A stretch of 49,270 nucleotides of DNA from a virus: positions 1 through 49,270 of the IMG/VR virus record IMGVR_UViG_3300035670_000323. One strand, given 5' to 3'. A program made the position numbers and the translations under genes. Positions 21,301 to 30,856 of the stretch are shown here, piece after piece. The first letter of the stretch is position 1. Every line of letters begins with the position of its first letter. The notes below the pieces were generated by a model. It was not told the DNA's origin and made no database searches. It saw only the letters and a program-made list of their open reading frames with translations.

Positions 21301-24300
21301 CTGCGCGGTATTCGTCAATCCGGCGGTTGAGCTCTTCGATGGCCGAGGTGTGCCCCTCAATCCTGGTGGTCGGGCCGTCCAGGTCGGGCTCTTCGTTATT
21401 CAGTTGAGCTTCGCGCTTGCGGTCCTCGATTTCCTTTTCGTATTCGGTAATCTTGGCCGAGCGGTCGTTGACCTCTTGGACGCGCTTTTCTATGAGCTCG
21501 CCGTTGTAGTCGATTTTGGCCTGGAGGTCCTTAATCTCCCCTTCGCGCATGGTGTATTCGCGCTTGGAGATCCAATACTTTTTGACCTCGGGGTTGATGG
21601 TGAGAGAGTTTGAGAGCTCTTCATAGGACAGGCCGGCGTCCTCGTCCAGGTTGATGTTGGACACGCGTTGCTCGTTCGAGAGCCAAAGGGCCTTGTTCCA
21701 AGAATCCTTTTTCGCGAGCTTGTCATACATGAAGGCGTCGAGGGACCCCTTCGTGACGTAGTTGTAAATATCGACAATCTCGTTCTTGTTCCCCTGGCGA
21801 ACCCCGCGGCCGTTGCGCTGTGTGAGCGCGTCCGGCGTCCAGGGAACGTCGACGTTATGGATTGCCACGGTATCGGCCTGGAGGTTCATGCCCTCGCCCA
21901 TGCTTTGCGTGGTGCCGATAACGACCTTGAGCTTGCCGGTATTGTAGGCCTCGGAAATGGCCTGCTTGGCCTTCGTGGTGTTATTCGATTCGCCGTTGAT
22001 GATGGCGATTTGGTCTTTCGGTATTCCGTTCTTGGAAAGGATTTGCCGGATCCGCTCGTGATAGTTCACAAGGACCGGCCGCTCGGGGAGCATCCCGGTT
22101 TCTTTGAAGGCGATACGGTCGCCGTCCGTTAGCGCGCGCCGGCCCTTGTAAATGTCGAGGAAGATTAGCTGACCGGAGCCGGTCTTTTTGAATATGTCCG
22201 CGACGCCGGCCGTTACCTTCGCGAGCTTCGAGTTGGGCGAAAACCAATTCTCGTATGTTCCGGCGTCCCAAATGTCCGCGCCCACCGAGGCTTGCCGGCC
22301 CTGGGTTGTGAGCGACAGCATTGAGATACCCTGCTCTTTGGCCTTCTGCGAGTTTGATTTGACGAAGTCCACCTCGGAAGCAATCTTGCCGTAAATGTCC
22401 ATCTGCTCTTGAGAGATGGGCACCTCAACCACGTTGTATTTGGCGTCGGGGCGCTTGAGCTCGGCCATCGAGGCGACCGGCCGGAAGTCGACATACCGCT
22501 TAAAGATTTCGCGGAGCTCGTCGAGGTTCTTGTAGCCGGCCACGACGTTCTTTGGCGCCGAGGTGCCGTCGACGTTGACCACGTCGATATTGCCGATGTC
22601 CGCAAACCGGTCCAGGAAGTCGCCGGCGTTCATAATCCCCAGGTCCGTCCACACGTCCGGGTTGATGTATTTGAGCATGGCATAGATTTCAATGGGGTTG
22701 TTCGGCGTCGGGGTAGCCGTGAGAAAGAAGGTGCCCTTCTTGCCTTCCTTGTGCAGGTGCCGAATCTTGTAATCCAGGTCGTTCGCGCGGTCGGAGAAGT
22801 TCTGCGTGGTGATCCCCTGCTCGCCGGTGTAGGTTCCCCAATCCAGGTAGACGTTCTTGTAGTTGTGCGCCTCGTCGACGTAGATAGAATCGAAGCCCAT
22901 ATCCTCAAAGAAAATGGTGTTCGTTTTCTTCATGTCTTGAAGGGCTTTGAGCGATTCCTTCTTCTTGGCAATCTTCTCCTGGAGCTGTCTCTCGGTTGCC
23001 TTCCGGCCGCGGCCCCCGCCCTTCTGCGAGTTCATCCGGCGAATCCGGTCCTCGTAGGCCGCGATGTCTTGCTTCATAAACTCTTCCGAGGCCTTGAGCG
23101 GGATAATCTTGAGGCGGTCGGTGGACACCAGGGCGAAGTCAAACTCGTTCATGGCGATCTGCTGAAACATCTTGTTGGCGTTCTTCGCGTCCAGGTTTTC
23201 CAGGGACATGATCTTTGAGCCCGGGAACAGGAAGGACATTTCCTTCGCCCAATTCTGAATGACCTTTGCCGGCACGACGAAAAGGGGCCGGCGCTGCAAG
23301 CCCATCTGCCGGCGCGTCTGTGAAAGCACGATAGCCGCCAGGGTCTTGCCACCACCGACGCCGTGCGCGTCGATTCCGCGGCCCTCATAAACCATCTGCC
23401 ATATCCACTCCCATTGATGGGGCATGATTTTGAGTGGCTTGCCGTAGAATGAGGACGCCAGGCCTTTGAGCTGAAAGGCCTTTGATTCGGGCGCGCGCCG
23501 GCGAAACGACCGGTAAAGCCGGTTGTATTTGGCTGTGATTTGGGCCTTTGCCTCTGCGCCTTGACCCTTCATCCAGGCCGAAAAGAGCTCGTCGACCTTC
23601 TTGAGGGCTGCGGTTTTCTCGGGCGACATGACCTTCTTGGCATACCGGTCACCGTTTGCGGTGTAGGCCTCAACCTCTTCGTATTCCTTTTCGTGATTAA
23701 GGTATTTCAGGATGGCTTCGATGGGCGAGTTGTTGCCAATGCGGAGCTCTTCGGGACCGCTCCATTTGTTGAGGTAGCCGTCTGTCTGAATATCCCATTC
23801 GAGGACACCGCTGACCGGGTTTACCTCGCGAGTAAGGCGCGCCGGGATCCCAATATCGTTAAGCCAAGCGGTCTTTAGGTCATTGCTGATATAGGTTGCC
23901 AAAAGCGAAACCTCGACCTGGTCAAACCGGGCTTGCTCGGGCAACACGAGCTTGAGCTTCTCGGCCTGGTTCTTTAGGCCGGCGGCCTCTGCCGCCTCAA
24001 TCTTTTGGTGAATGTCGCCGTATAGGTATTCCTCGTCCGGCACCACCTTATCGCCTTCGAGGTTCATGCCTGGTAGCTCCATGAGCGCGCTCTTGGCGTC
24101 GCCCGGGTAAAGGGCTTTTACCTTGTCAAAGTCGTAGCGGCCTTCCGATTCCTTGATGAACCGGACCACGTCGGCAATATCGTCGACGTTGGCCGGCGCG
24201 ACCTCCCGATCGGGCAGATAGAGCGTCGGCTTTGTGAGGATGTCCGCGAGCTCACCGTCCTTTGTCATAAGGCCGGCCAGGCGGTAGTAGCGCGGATCCG

Positions 24301-27300
24301 TAGAAATGACGTTTAGGCCGATGGTGTCATAGCCAATGGATTTGCCGTGCGCCTTACGGTAGCCCTCGACCAGGCCTTTGATTTCCTTTTGGAGCTTGGC
24401 GTCGAATGTCTTTGACCCAACCAGGCGGTCCAATTTCTCGAGCACGTCCAGGGCGACCGGCACCTTCTTCTCGCGCCCGGGCCCAAGCTGAACCTGGGCC
24501 TCGTAGAGCTCGTTTCCAATGCCCATGACGTAGAGCTTACCGCCGGACATTTTGTAACCGCCGTAGGGGGTCGACGCGTCGCCGGCGATCTTGTTGGCTT
24601 CTGCGATTACCTCATCCTCCGAAGTGTATTTGGTGTCGCGTGGGACAAGCGCCGCGCCGTCCTCGAGGGCCTTTGCCATGCGGTCGGCCAGGTCGTCGCC
24701 ACCGACCACGCCGGTCTGATGGCCGAATTGACCGCGCTTACCGGTGAGCGTTCCCCATGCGTTCTCGGGGTGCTCTTTAAAGAACGTCGAAAGGATTGAT
24801 TCAAAACCGCTGTCGCCCTTGCCGAGAGACTTCACAAACTCGGGCTGATAGTCCGATTCCTTGAACGCCGCGATTTCCTCCGGTGTCCGCTTCCTGAAAA
24901 ATAGAACGTCGGCCGGCCCGTCGTATTGGGTGTTCTTTTTGAAGATACCGTCGGGCAACCGGTAGGCGGTAATAAACTCGGCCTTCTTGTTCATCATGCG
25001 CCGCGCGCTGTCGTCGAGCTTGTCCATCGTGCCGATCGAGGTAATCACGGCCATAACGCCGTTGGGCCTCAATAGGTCCAGGCGCTTTGTGAGGAAGAAA
25101 TCATGGATGGTCGATATTTGCTTGTAGTCGGCGGCGGCCGGGTCATATCGTAGGTCGCCACGGAAATTGCCGAAAGGGTCGTTGCCGATGGAAATGTCGT
25201 AGAGCCGGTTCGGGGTAAACTTCTCGAACGGCATATTGTAGTGCCGTTGATTCGGGTAGAGTATAGAGGCGATTTTAGAGGCTGTCTCGTCGAGCTCAAC
25301 CGCGTCAAACTCCACGCCGGCCGGCTTGAAGCCCAGGAAATTACCTACTCCCTCGGCGGCCTCAAGAGCTTTGACGCCATCCAAAGAAACCCCGAGGCGA
25401 GCGAGTTTCTTCCAAATCCAATCAATGACCTGGTAGCTCGTGTAATGTTGGTTAAGGACACCCTGCTCGGCTTGTTGTAAGCCGCCGGCTCCGGTGTAGC
25501 GCCGTAAGACTTCTCGGTCTGCCGGAGTAATTTCTTCGCTTGGCTTCGCGAGGATTTCTTTAGCCTTTTCATTGAGCGACCTCCTTTGCGCTTTGGAGAG
25601 TTCGACGGGCCGCTCAACAGAAAGAACCGTGTCCGGTTCCTTCTCCGCGTCTAATAAACCTCGGGCTGTATCTTGGCCTTCACTTCCAGACTCATCGGTG
25701 TTCCCAGGAGCAATTCGTGTGTCCTGTCCGCGAGCAGGTTTTCTTCTCCGAACCTTTCCACCATCAGAGGGTCGAGCGTCTTGAGCCAATCCCGCGCTCT
25801 CGCTCGGCACCACTCCACCCTCTCGGCCTCCGTCTTGAACTCCGGTATTGTCTTGTTCACCTGAACCACCCCCCTCCGTTAATAGTATATCACCTTGTAT
25901 CACATCTTTCAAGCGACCGGCGGCCTCTTCCGGGGATAGGTCCGAGCCGCCGGTGTTTCTCAACGTGTCTTGGATTACACCGTTCTCATCCACAAAATCG
26001 ACCGTGGCGCTCTTGATTCTTCCGCGGTCCACCCGCTTTAAGCGGTCGAGCACGCGCTCGTCCATAGCCGGCGTGCGCTTGTAGGTATACCGGACGTGGC
26101 CGGGAACATGATAGTCGATGTGCGCGAATCCCTGGATCCCGACGATCTCGTCAATGGGCATATCCTCGACGGCGCCGCCAAACTTGACCGGCACACCGTT
26201 CGGGGTAATGAGGTCCGGGGTATTGGGCTCTGCGAAATACTGCTCGACGTGGCGAACGTCGGCTTCGGGTAGGATTTCTTTTTTGATTCTGACGGCTTCG
26301 ACGCCGCCCCGGCCGTAGACGATCGCGGCCGTCTTGACTATTATGCGGGGTTTTCTTGGGGCTTCTTGAAGAGGTCTTTCTGGAGCTTGGATTTGAGCCG
26401 GTCCGCGCACTCCTTCGCCGACTTCCCGATTAAGGAAAGTTTTGGCTTGGGCTTCTGTGATTTCGCCGGTTCTGTGTTTTTCACTTATCCATTCCTCCAG
26501 ATGCTTTCTTAATCCATCCTGAGTATACATCTTAACCGGGAGCTCTTCAAGTGATTCGACAAACTTCGCTTCTGTCAAGTCCTTTCCGTTGTTGTCGACG
26601 AATATAAACTCAATCCGTTCGTTGCCCTTGTATTTCGTGACGAGCTCTTCCATCGCCTTCTTCGCTCCGGCATTCTTGATATGGACCGGAATAGGGACAA
26701 TGCGGTGCTCGGGGTGGTCAACGAATCGTTTATAGACGCCCTGCTTGAACGCGACAATCGGGTCACGGTCGATATAGATAATGACGACCTTGCGGTCCGG
26801 GTCTGATTTCAAAACCCGTTCAATGATAGAAGCCCCGCTGTCCGGGTCTGCCGTATTCGTATCGACGACCGCAGCATAGGGCTCGGTTTCAATTCCCAGG
26901 GCTTTAAGAGAAGAGGTTTTGCCGGCGCCCGACACGCCACCCATGAGCGCAAAGGGCTTGCCGGCATTCTCCGGGTCCGCGAGGCGTAGCTGTAAAATTG
27001 TTTTGATGAGTGCGCTTGAAGCCGCGTGACGAACCTGCGATAAGGTTGAATCGAAAGGTTCCCGGCCCTCAATGTCCATCGTCCGGGCCAGGTCCGCGGA
27101 GAGCACATTCGGCACTCCGGTCTTGTATTCCACCATCGAGGCGGCGTTGTAGGTTTCGATCGCGAGCTCGAGGTTATTCCGAATGAAATCAATCTCGGCC
27201 TGCTCGGCCCCCCGTTGGCTATCCGGTAGCGGAGCTTTTTTGAGGTATGAATCGAAGATGGCAAGCGTCGCTTTCCTTTCCCGCTCGGCGTATTTCTCGA

Positions 27301-30300
27301 AGGTGGATTTATAGAACCGCGCCACCTCCGGCGAATCCATCCGGCCGGTCGGCTTATACTGCGCGTCCCACGCGTCTACCTCGGCCTGGGTGTCGAAGCG
27401 TTTAACGTCCATGAGCCACCCGCGATAGCGAACCTCCCAATACCACCGGCCGTTGCCGTCGCCGGTGTGTGGCCCGAGGATCCGTGTTTTGTAATCCTTC
27501 GGGTCAATAATCTCGGGCGTTGCGGTGTATGGGACCACCGCGCCGGCCTGGTCGTTCTCGACAATTTGGCCCTGAACCTCTTTGGCCTTCTTTTCTTTGA
27601 CGGCCTTCTCAACCCTGGGAACAATAATCTCGTCGACAACCTTTTGGCTTTTCTCGACGGCCACGGCTTTCCGGCCGGCTTTTACCGCCTCTGCCGGCGC
27701 GACGCCGGAACCCGCGAACGGGTCAAGAACGGTGTCGCCGGCCTTCGTTCCTTGCTGAATAAGAGAGCGCAGCAGGTCTGCCGGCTTCTCCGTCTGATAA
27801 CCACCCTCGGGTCTTTGGAGCTTAAAATTGAGGTTGCGGGTAAGGTCCTTCTCTTGGAAATTGCCCGACTTGTTCAGGAGCCATATCTTCTCGGGCTCCA
27901 TCACGCGGCCAAACATCTGTTGAGGCTTGCCGGCCTGGTCGGTCTTTAAGAAGTCACCGTCCGCAATGAGCTTGAATCCTGAATCCAAAAGCACCTTGTT
28001 GTATTGGAGCATTTGGCGAACGCCGCTCTTGGCCTGGGACCACATATAGTAAACCGGCGTGTCGTCCGTCTTAACGATTTGGCCGATGGCTTCCATAACG
28101 GTCTTGAAGTCCGCGGTTGAGATAAGGTCGTATTTGACGCCACGGTTACCGCCCCGGACCGCGGCTGTGTTGTAGGGAATATCGAGAAACACCATGTCGA
28201 CCTTGAGGCCCTTTTTGACGAGCTCGGGCAGGACCTTAACGGAATCGCCGGCCTGGATATAGGCAAGGTCTTGGGCGCCGTCGTTGAGAATATAGACGCC
28301 CTTGTCGACGCGTTTAAAGGTGCCCTGCTTCTCTCCGACGCCCAGGATCCGGCGCACGTTCGGCTCGAGAATCCCGGTTTCCTCGGCGACCTTCTTAATA
28401 GGCTTGGGTTCTTTGGCGACCGCCTCTTTTACTTTTTCCTTTTGGGTGGGCTCTTTTTTTTTAGGGCTAAATAGGTTTTTAAGTTCGCCCTTGAGCATAT
28501 AGTCATAGGGCGCGTCGTCGGCCATAATGTCGTTGCGCTGTTTGACCGTGAGCTCGGCGGCGCGCTCTTTTATAATGTCCTGGGCCTGTGAGTTGAGATA
28601 GGTGTATTTGACCCCGTAATCGTTTTTCGCCAGTTCAAGTGCGGTTTCAAGCGTCGTGTCATTATCGAGCTTTTCTTGGAGCTTGGCTTCTTTTGCCTCG
28701 CGCTCTTTCCGCGCCTTGAAATCGGAGGCGACGCGCTCTTTATAGTCGTCGGGACGAAAAATGGCCGGAGCGCCTATGACGTAGGGCTTCCCTCTGAAAC
28801 TGACTTTGAGGCCTGTCATATCTCCGCGCTTTGCCTCGTCTTTATTCCATAGCTCGTGGAGCTCTTGAATCTTGGAGTAGGTCTTGCCGGTAAATTGGTC
28901 TGCCGGGATTACCTCTGAAACGCGGGCCTCATAACCCACACTCCCGGTCTTGACGTAGAGCTTGCCTTCCCACTCAAAAGGCTTTTGTATCTTCCCGCTG
29001 TCTACCGTATGCCCCGAAGAAGAGTCCTCTACTGCGCCCTGCTTGCCAATATGCTTTCCACCCTCCCAGGTTTTTTGGGCCATCATTTCTTTCGGGACGT
29101 AAATAGCTTTGGCGTCCTTTTCCTTCATGGCGTCGAAATACTCTTTCCCGCCGGCCATGAGCTCGCGGTCCTCCGGGCTTAAATCCCCGTAGGCGGCGAT
29201 CTCGTCCTTGATTACATCGCGCACCGAAGTCTGCCAATTTGATTCAATGCCTGGGCGCTCTTGGATGGAGAGCTCTACCTGGGCCACGAGGTCGCTCAAT
29301 TCGTCCTCGGATATACCGGCCTTCTTTGCTTCCTCGTGAATATAGGCATTGAGGTCCTCATTGACCTTCATTTGGTCCTCTTCGGCGACAGCGTCAATAG
29401 CTTCGGCTTCGGCTTCGAGCTCTTGGATCTTCTTGTTTATAGGCGTCTTTTCCTTGCCCTTCTTACCCGCGAGCTCCTTCTGAAGGTCCGCGATCGCCTT
29501 GAGGATAGGGGCTTTCTGCTTGCCGGCGGCCTCTTGCAAGGCTTCCCAGCGGGCATGAAGGTCGGACACGGGGCGGTCGAGAAGGTCCTGGGCTGTGAGG
29601 CTGATAGCCTGGTCCGGCGGTGTGGCCGGCTTCTTGGGGGCCTCGCCTTTGGCTTCCGGCTTGCTTGGGCCTTCGATTTTGACGTTGACCGGCTTCTCTG
29701 CCTGGCTTGCGGTTTTGGTGGTCTGCGGGGCCCTGGGAAACGAAATGCCAATGTCCCCACCCTTGCGGAGCTCGGCGGCCAGGGCGTATACGTCGCCCGG
29801 CTTGATGGGCTTTCCGTCCTTGACCATATTGAACACGCCGTTGACAAACCGGCTCGCTTCTTCCTTTGCGAAACTTTCAGGGAATCCCCTGGCAACCATG
29901 TTGTCGACGACCGCGTCGTGGAGCCCGTTTAGAGCCGAGGTCTTATAGGCGATCGTGAGATTATGCCGGTTGAGCAGGCCAAACATACCGAATATGACGG
30001 CCTGTGCTCCGGCGTTGATGTTGTCCGCGCCTTGCAGTTTCGCTGTCGCGAAGCCGTAGGCCGCTTCTGACGGAATCCGTAGGAGCGGTGCCGGGATGGT
30101 TCCGACCGCACCCAAGCCGGCGCCGAAGGCGGTATGGCTCACCGCCTCCCCGATTACCTGCTTGGCTCCTACCTCCTTATCACCACCCGCGATACGAGAC
30201 ATATTATCGACCAAAGACTTGATACCGAATGTCGAGCCGCTTTGCGCCATGTTCGCGCCGGCGTGACGGGCGACGGCGTTAAGCCCGGCCCCGAGCCCGG

Positions 30301-30856
30301 GGATCTTGTCGAATACCTGGGCGCCCCTGATAACTCCGGCCATTGGGGCAATAACCTTTCCAATGCCGACGAGGCCGGTAATGTCGCCGGCCATCTTTTG
30401 AAGGGGGAAGGCGCGGGAGAGCTCGGGGGGTGCGGTGGGGTCCGCGATAATCCCGCTCATAAAAGCCTGGACCTTGAGGTCGCCGGAGGCCGGGTCGTTT
30501 CGTAAGGCCCGGACCTCGCGCCTGGCGTTGAGCTCGCGCAAAAGGTCTTTCGGTGCCGGCGTGGCCTTCGGATCCGCAGCTGATAGCCTGACCTCGGGCG
30601 ACATAAGCGCCTTGCCTATTTCCTTTTCGTCGCCTACATCGTCCGTTCCGGTAAAGCCCCGGATGAAATTGGTGACGTTCTCGTGGAAGGTCGGGCCTTT
30701 TGGGCCCTCTATCTTGATTTCGGTTGGCTTCTCGACGGAAGACGCCGGCGCGGCCGGCTCGTCAAAAAGCCCCGTGACGACCTTAGTGGAAGGGGCGGGT
30801 GCCGGCGCGGCCGGCTGTTCGGGCGTGCTGTCGAAGAGGTCTTTGATTACGGCCAT
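18332..30856 (-). CDS. Giant polyvalent protein: methyltransferase, zeta-like kinase, second MTase fold, SNF2-type helicase
   Basis: 4174 aa, about 25% of the genome. Domains in order: Ala/Gly-rich helical N-terminus with hydrophobic stretches (about 150-250); winged helix (about 800-860); beta-class methyltransferase with DIPYN at 892 and DPFAGSG at 1045; zeta-toxin-like kinase with GGVSGAGKTSS, K1313; second methyltransferase with EGVGNFLG near 1835 and NDPFG at 1892; SNF2-type helicase with GGGKT K2504, DEAH 2661-2664 and an R-rich motif VI near 3014; coiled coil to about 3200; C-terminal polyvalent-associated region with PFYSWLEVN near 3820 and a hydrophobic stretch near 3860-3885. Known polyvalent proteins are ejected with DNA and counter host defences; that role here is inference. 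The Walker and MTase motifs look intact except NDPF. Confidence 0.88.
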   Translation of the reverse strand: MAVIKDLFDSTPEQPAAPAPAPSTKVVTGLFDEPAAPASSVEKPTEIKIEGPKGPTFHENVTNFIRGFTGTDDVGDEKEIGKALMSPEVRLSAADPKATPAPKDLLRELNARREVRALRNDPASGDLKVQAFMSGIIADPTAPPELSRAFPLQKMAGDITGLVGIGKVIAPMAGVIRGAQVFDKIPGLGAGLNAVARHAGANMAQSGSTFGIKSLVDNMSRIAGGDKEVGAKQVIGEAVSHTAFGAGLGAVGTIPAPLLRIPSEAAYGFATAKLQGADNINAGAQAVIFGMFGLLNRHNLTIAYKTSALNGLHDAVVDNMVARGFPESFAKEEASRFVNGVFNMVKDGKPIKPGDVYALAAELRKGGDIGISFPRAPQTTKTASQAEKPVNVKIEGPSKPEAKGEAPKKPATPPDQAISLTAQDLLDRPVSDLHARWEALQEAAGKQKAPILKAIADLQKELAGKKGKEKTPINKKIQELEAEAEAIDAVAEEDQMKVNEDLNAYIHEEAKKAGISEDELSDLVAQVELSIQERPGIESNWQTSVRDVIKDEIAAYGDLSPEDRELMAGGKEYFDAMKEKDAKAIYVPKEMMAQKTWEGGKHIGKQGAVEDSSSGHTVDSGKIQKPFEWEGKLYVKTGSVGYEARVSEVIPADQFTGKTYSKIQELHELWNKDEAKRGDMTGLKVSFRGKPYVIGAPAIFRPDDYKERVASDFKARKEREAKEAKLQEKLDNDTTLETALELAKNDYGVKYTYLNSQAQDIIKERAAELTVKQRNDIMADDAPYDYMLKGELKNLFSPKKKEPTQKEKVKEAVAKEPKPIKKVAEETGILEPNVRRILGVGEKQGTFKRVDKGVYILNDGAQDLAYIQAGDSVKVLPELVKKGLKVDMVFLDIPYNTAAVRGGNRGVKYDLISTADFKTVMEAIGQIVKTDDTPVYYMWSQAKSGVRQMLQYNKVLLDSGFKLIADGDFLKTDQAGKPQQMFGRVMEPEKIWLLNKSGNFQEKDLTRNLNFKLQRPEGGYQTEKPADLLRSLIQQGTKAGDTVLDPFAGSGVAPAEAVKAGRKAVAVEKSQKVVDEIIVPRVEKAVKEKKAKEVQGQIVENDQAGAVVPYTATPEIIDPKDYKTRILGPHTGDGNGRWYWEVRYRGWLMDVKRFDTQAEVDAWDAQYKPTGRMDSPEVARFYKSTFEKYAERERKATLAIFDSYLKKAPLPDSQRGAEQAEIDFIRNNLELAIETYNAASMVEYKTGVPNVLSADLARTMDIEGREPFDSTLSQVRHAASSALIKTILQLRLADPENAGKPFALMGGVSGAGKTSSLKALGIETEPYAAVVDTNTADPDSGASIIERVLKSDPDRKVVIIYIDRDPIVAFKQGVYKRFVDHPEHRIVPIPVHIKNAGAKKAMEELVTKYKGNERIEFIFVDNNGKDLTEAKFVESLEELPVKMYTQDGLRKHLEEWISEKHRTGEITEAQAKTFLNREVGEGVRGPAQIQAPERPLQEAPRKPRIIVKTAAIVYGRGGVEAVRIKKEILPEADVRHVEQYFAEPNTPDLITPNGVPVKFGGAVEDMPIDEIVGIQGFAHIDYHVPGHVRYTYKRTPAMDERVLDRLKRVDRGRIKSATVDFVDENGVIQDTLRNTGGSDLSPEEAAGRLKDVIQGDILLTEGGGSGEQDNTGVQDGGREGGVVPSESAGLAQDARPSDGGKVRRRKPARGQDTRIAPGNTDESGSEGQDTARGLLDAEKEPDTVLSVERPVELSKAQRRSLNEKAKEILAKPSEEITPADREVLRRYTGAGGLQQAEQGVLNQHYTSYQVIDWIWKKLARLGVSLDGVKALEAAEGVGNFLGFKPAGVEFDAVELDETASKIASILYPNQRHYNMPFEKFTPNRLYDISIGNDPFGNFRGDLRYDPAAADYKQISTIHDFFLTKRLDLLRPNGVMAVITSIGTMDKLDDSARRMMNKKAEFITAYRLPDGIFKKNTQYDGPADVLFFRKRTPEEIAAFKESDYQPEFVKSLGKGDSGFESILSTFFKEHPENAWGTLTGKRGQFGHQTGVVGGDDLADRMAKALEDGAALVPRDTKYTSEDEVIAEANKIAGDASTPYGGYKMSGGKLYVMGIGNELYEAQVQLGPGREKKVPVALDVLEKLDRLVGSKTFDAKLQKEIKGLVEGYRKAHGKSIGYDTIGLNVISTDPRYYRLAGLMTKDGELADILTKPTLYLPDREVAPANVDDIADVVRFIKESEGRYDFDKVKALYPGDAKSALMELPGMNLEGDKVVPDEEYLYGDIHQKIEAAEAAGLKNQAEKLKLVLPEQARFDQVEVSLLATYISNDLKTAWLNDIGIPARLTREVNPVSGVLEWDIQTDGYLNKWSGPEELRIGNNSPIEAILKYLNHEKEYEEVEAYTANGDRYAKKVMSPEKTAALKKVDELFSAWMKGQGAEAKAQITAKYNRLYRSFRRRAPESKAFQLKGLASSFYGKPLKIMPHQWEWIWQMVYEGRGIDAHGVGGGKTLAAIVLSQTRRQMGLQRRPLFVVPAKVIQNWAKEMSFLFPGSKIMSLENLDAKNANKMFQQIAMNEFDFALVSTDRLKIIPLKASEEFMKQDIAAYEDRIRRMNSQKGGGRGRKATERQLQEKIAKKKESLKALQDMKKTNTIFFEDMGFDSIYVDEAHNYKNVYLDWGTYTGEQGITTQNFSDRANDLDYKIRHLHKEGKKGTFFLTATPTPNNPIEIYAMLKYINPDVWTDLGIMNAGDFLDRFADIGNIDVVNVDGTSAPKNVVAGYKNLDELREIFKRYVDFRPVASMAELKRPDAKYNVVEVPISQEQMDIYGKIASEVDFVKSNSQKAKEQGISMLSLTTQGRQASVGADIWDAGTYENWFSPNSKLAKVTAGVADIFKKTGSGQLIFLDIYKGRRALTDGDRIAFKETGMLPERPVLVNYHERIRQILSKNGIPKDQIAIINGESNNTTKAKQAISEAYNTGKLKVVIGTTQSMGEGMNLQADTVAIHNVDVPWTPDALTQRNGRGVRQGNKNEIVDIYNYVTKGSLDAFMYDKLAKKDSWNKALWLSNEQRVSNINLDEDAGLSYEELSNSLTINPEVKKYWISKREYTMREGEIKDLQAKIDYNGELIEKRVQEVNDRSAKITEYEKEIEDRKREAQLNNEEPDLDGPTTRIEGHTSAIEELNRRIDEYRAEVQSLAAQKKGVEDKVEGARQIISEYEAKHNKPKTVSEVEQKIEQGSVSNAQALHSGIPFPTSKKKPVNDKLFAGEVKFSDPDTERRYREAHGLKPEAWTAKLREIMESVWHKATRVYEHLPNTPEYAELRNILSRQAKNKEIAQERTVRMLEGLTAGFGPKKLDVFTRKVILEDLSREAEAGRAIPFGYSYYDPKGKLVIEKDRLALDLETVNKVVTANPDIEAALLKREALWDAVRRDLVNYGVLKEEQLKEDYFRHQVLEYQQAKQRATQGTGQKLKTPNPAYAKRRHGSTFDINSSYVEAEFQVLSQALHDIETAKNIEQIEFSDLNIAQRLKDEAKAKSTPQNKVDWHELIPEGWTTWQPKEGRQFFTALSVPQRILNQILEDAAAEIEMPDLKKILAVGRMRKEFVVRQEVADTLDSLWVKKPENFITVISKKLTQGWKRWVLFNPRRAFKYNFQNFIGDFDAVVAGNPRILSHLKTAVGELTDVFYAGKPMTPAMREFFERGGLSASLTIQELPELKNLESFQRLYRPDTSITSDISTPLKALDAYWNAVTGFTNYRESVLRYAAYLYYKDLFVAGGKEYGASDPKEVDAIKDPLDRASKVATELLGDYHNVTAMGKDIRETLIPFYSWLEVNAKRYGQLIKNNFDESFQKGFKSTGYLAGMKGGAFLAKFWMKLVGLTAIVSLYNFLLHGDEEADLGPYDQNRMHIVLGRNAKGEVMILRGQGAFSDLLEWFGLNDAPQLFREYFEGKASLEDVFGNIPLVTGRIGLKPAVQKILRGINPFYKVTAELATGKTLPIWDERPQTIEDKNRHFLKMLQLENEYDALVKNPSRGYFRSLAEAFITTTDPEENAYRYIVSEKYKFLESKGIESGGADHYSARSILYRQYKRALRFGDADAEKAISKKMQELHVTYDQLQRSLESSNPLYKLKEGSGERAEFINRWLGTKDKEKLDRAMKYYRETFLVRGGNNARRTAEAGALPVA
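25885..25903 (-). promoter_or_regulatory. Second GTGATA-type site, inside the giant gene
   Basis: GTGATACAAGGTGATATAC on the minus strand matches the intergenic site at 12223-12241 at 17 of 19 bases and encodes residues near 1652 (DVIQGDI). It may be a binding site for the same regulator, or chance. Confidence 0.25.

Noticed and set aside
22409-23218. 269-codon plus-strand open frame
   Set aside because: Antisense to the helicase region, which has intact Walker and DEAH motifs.
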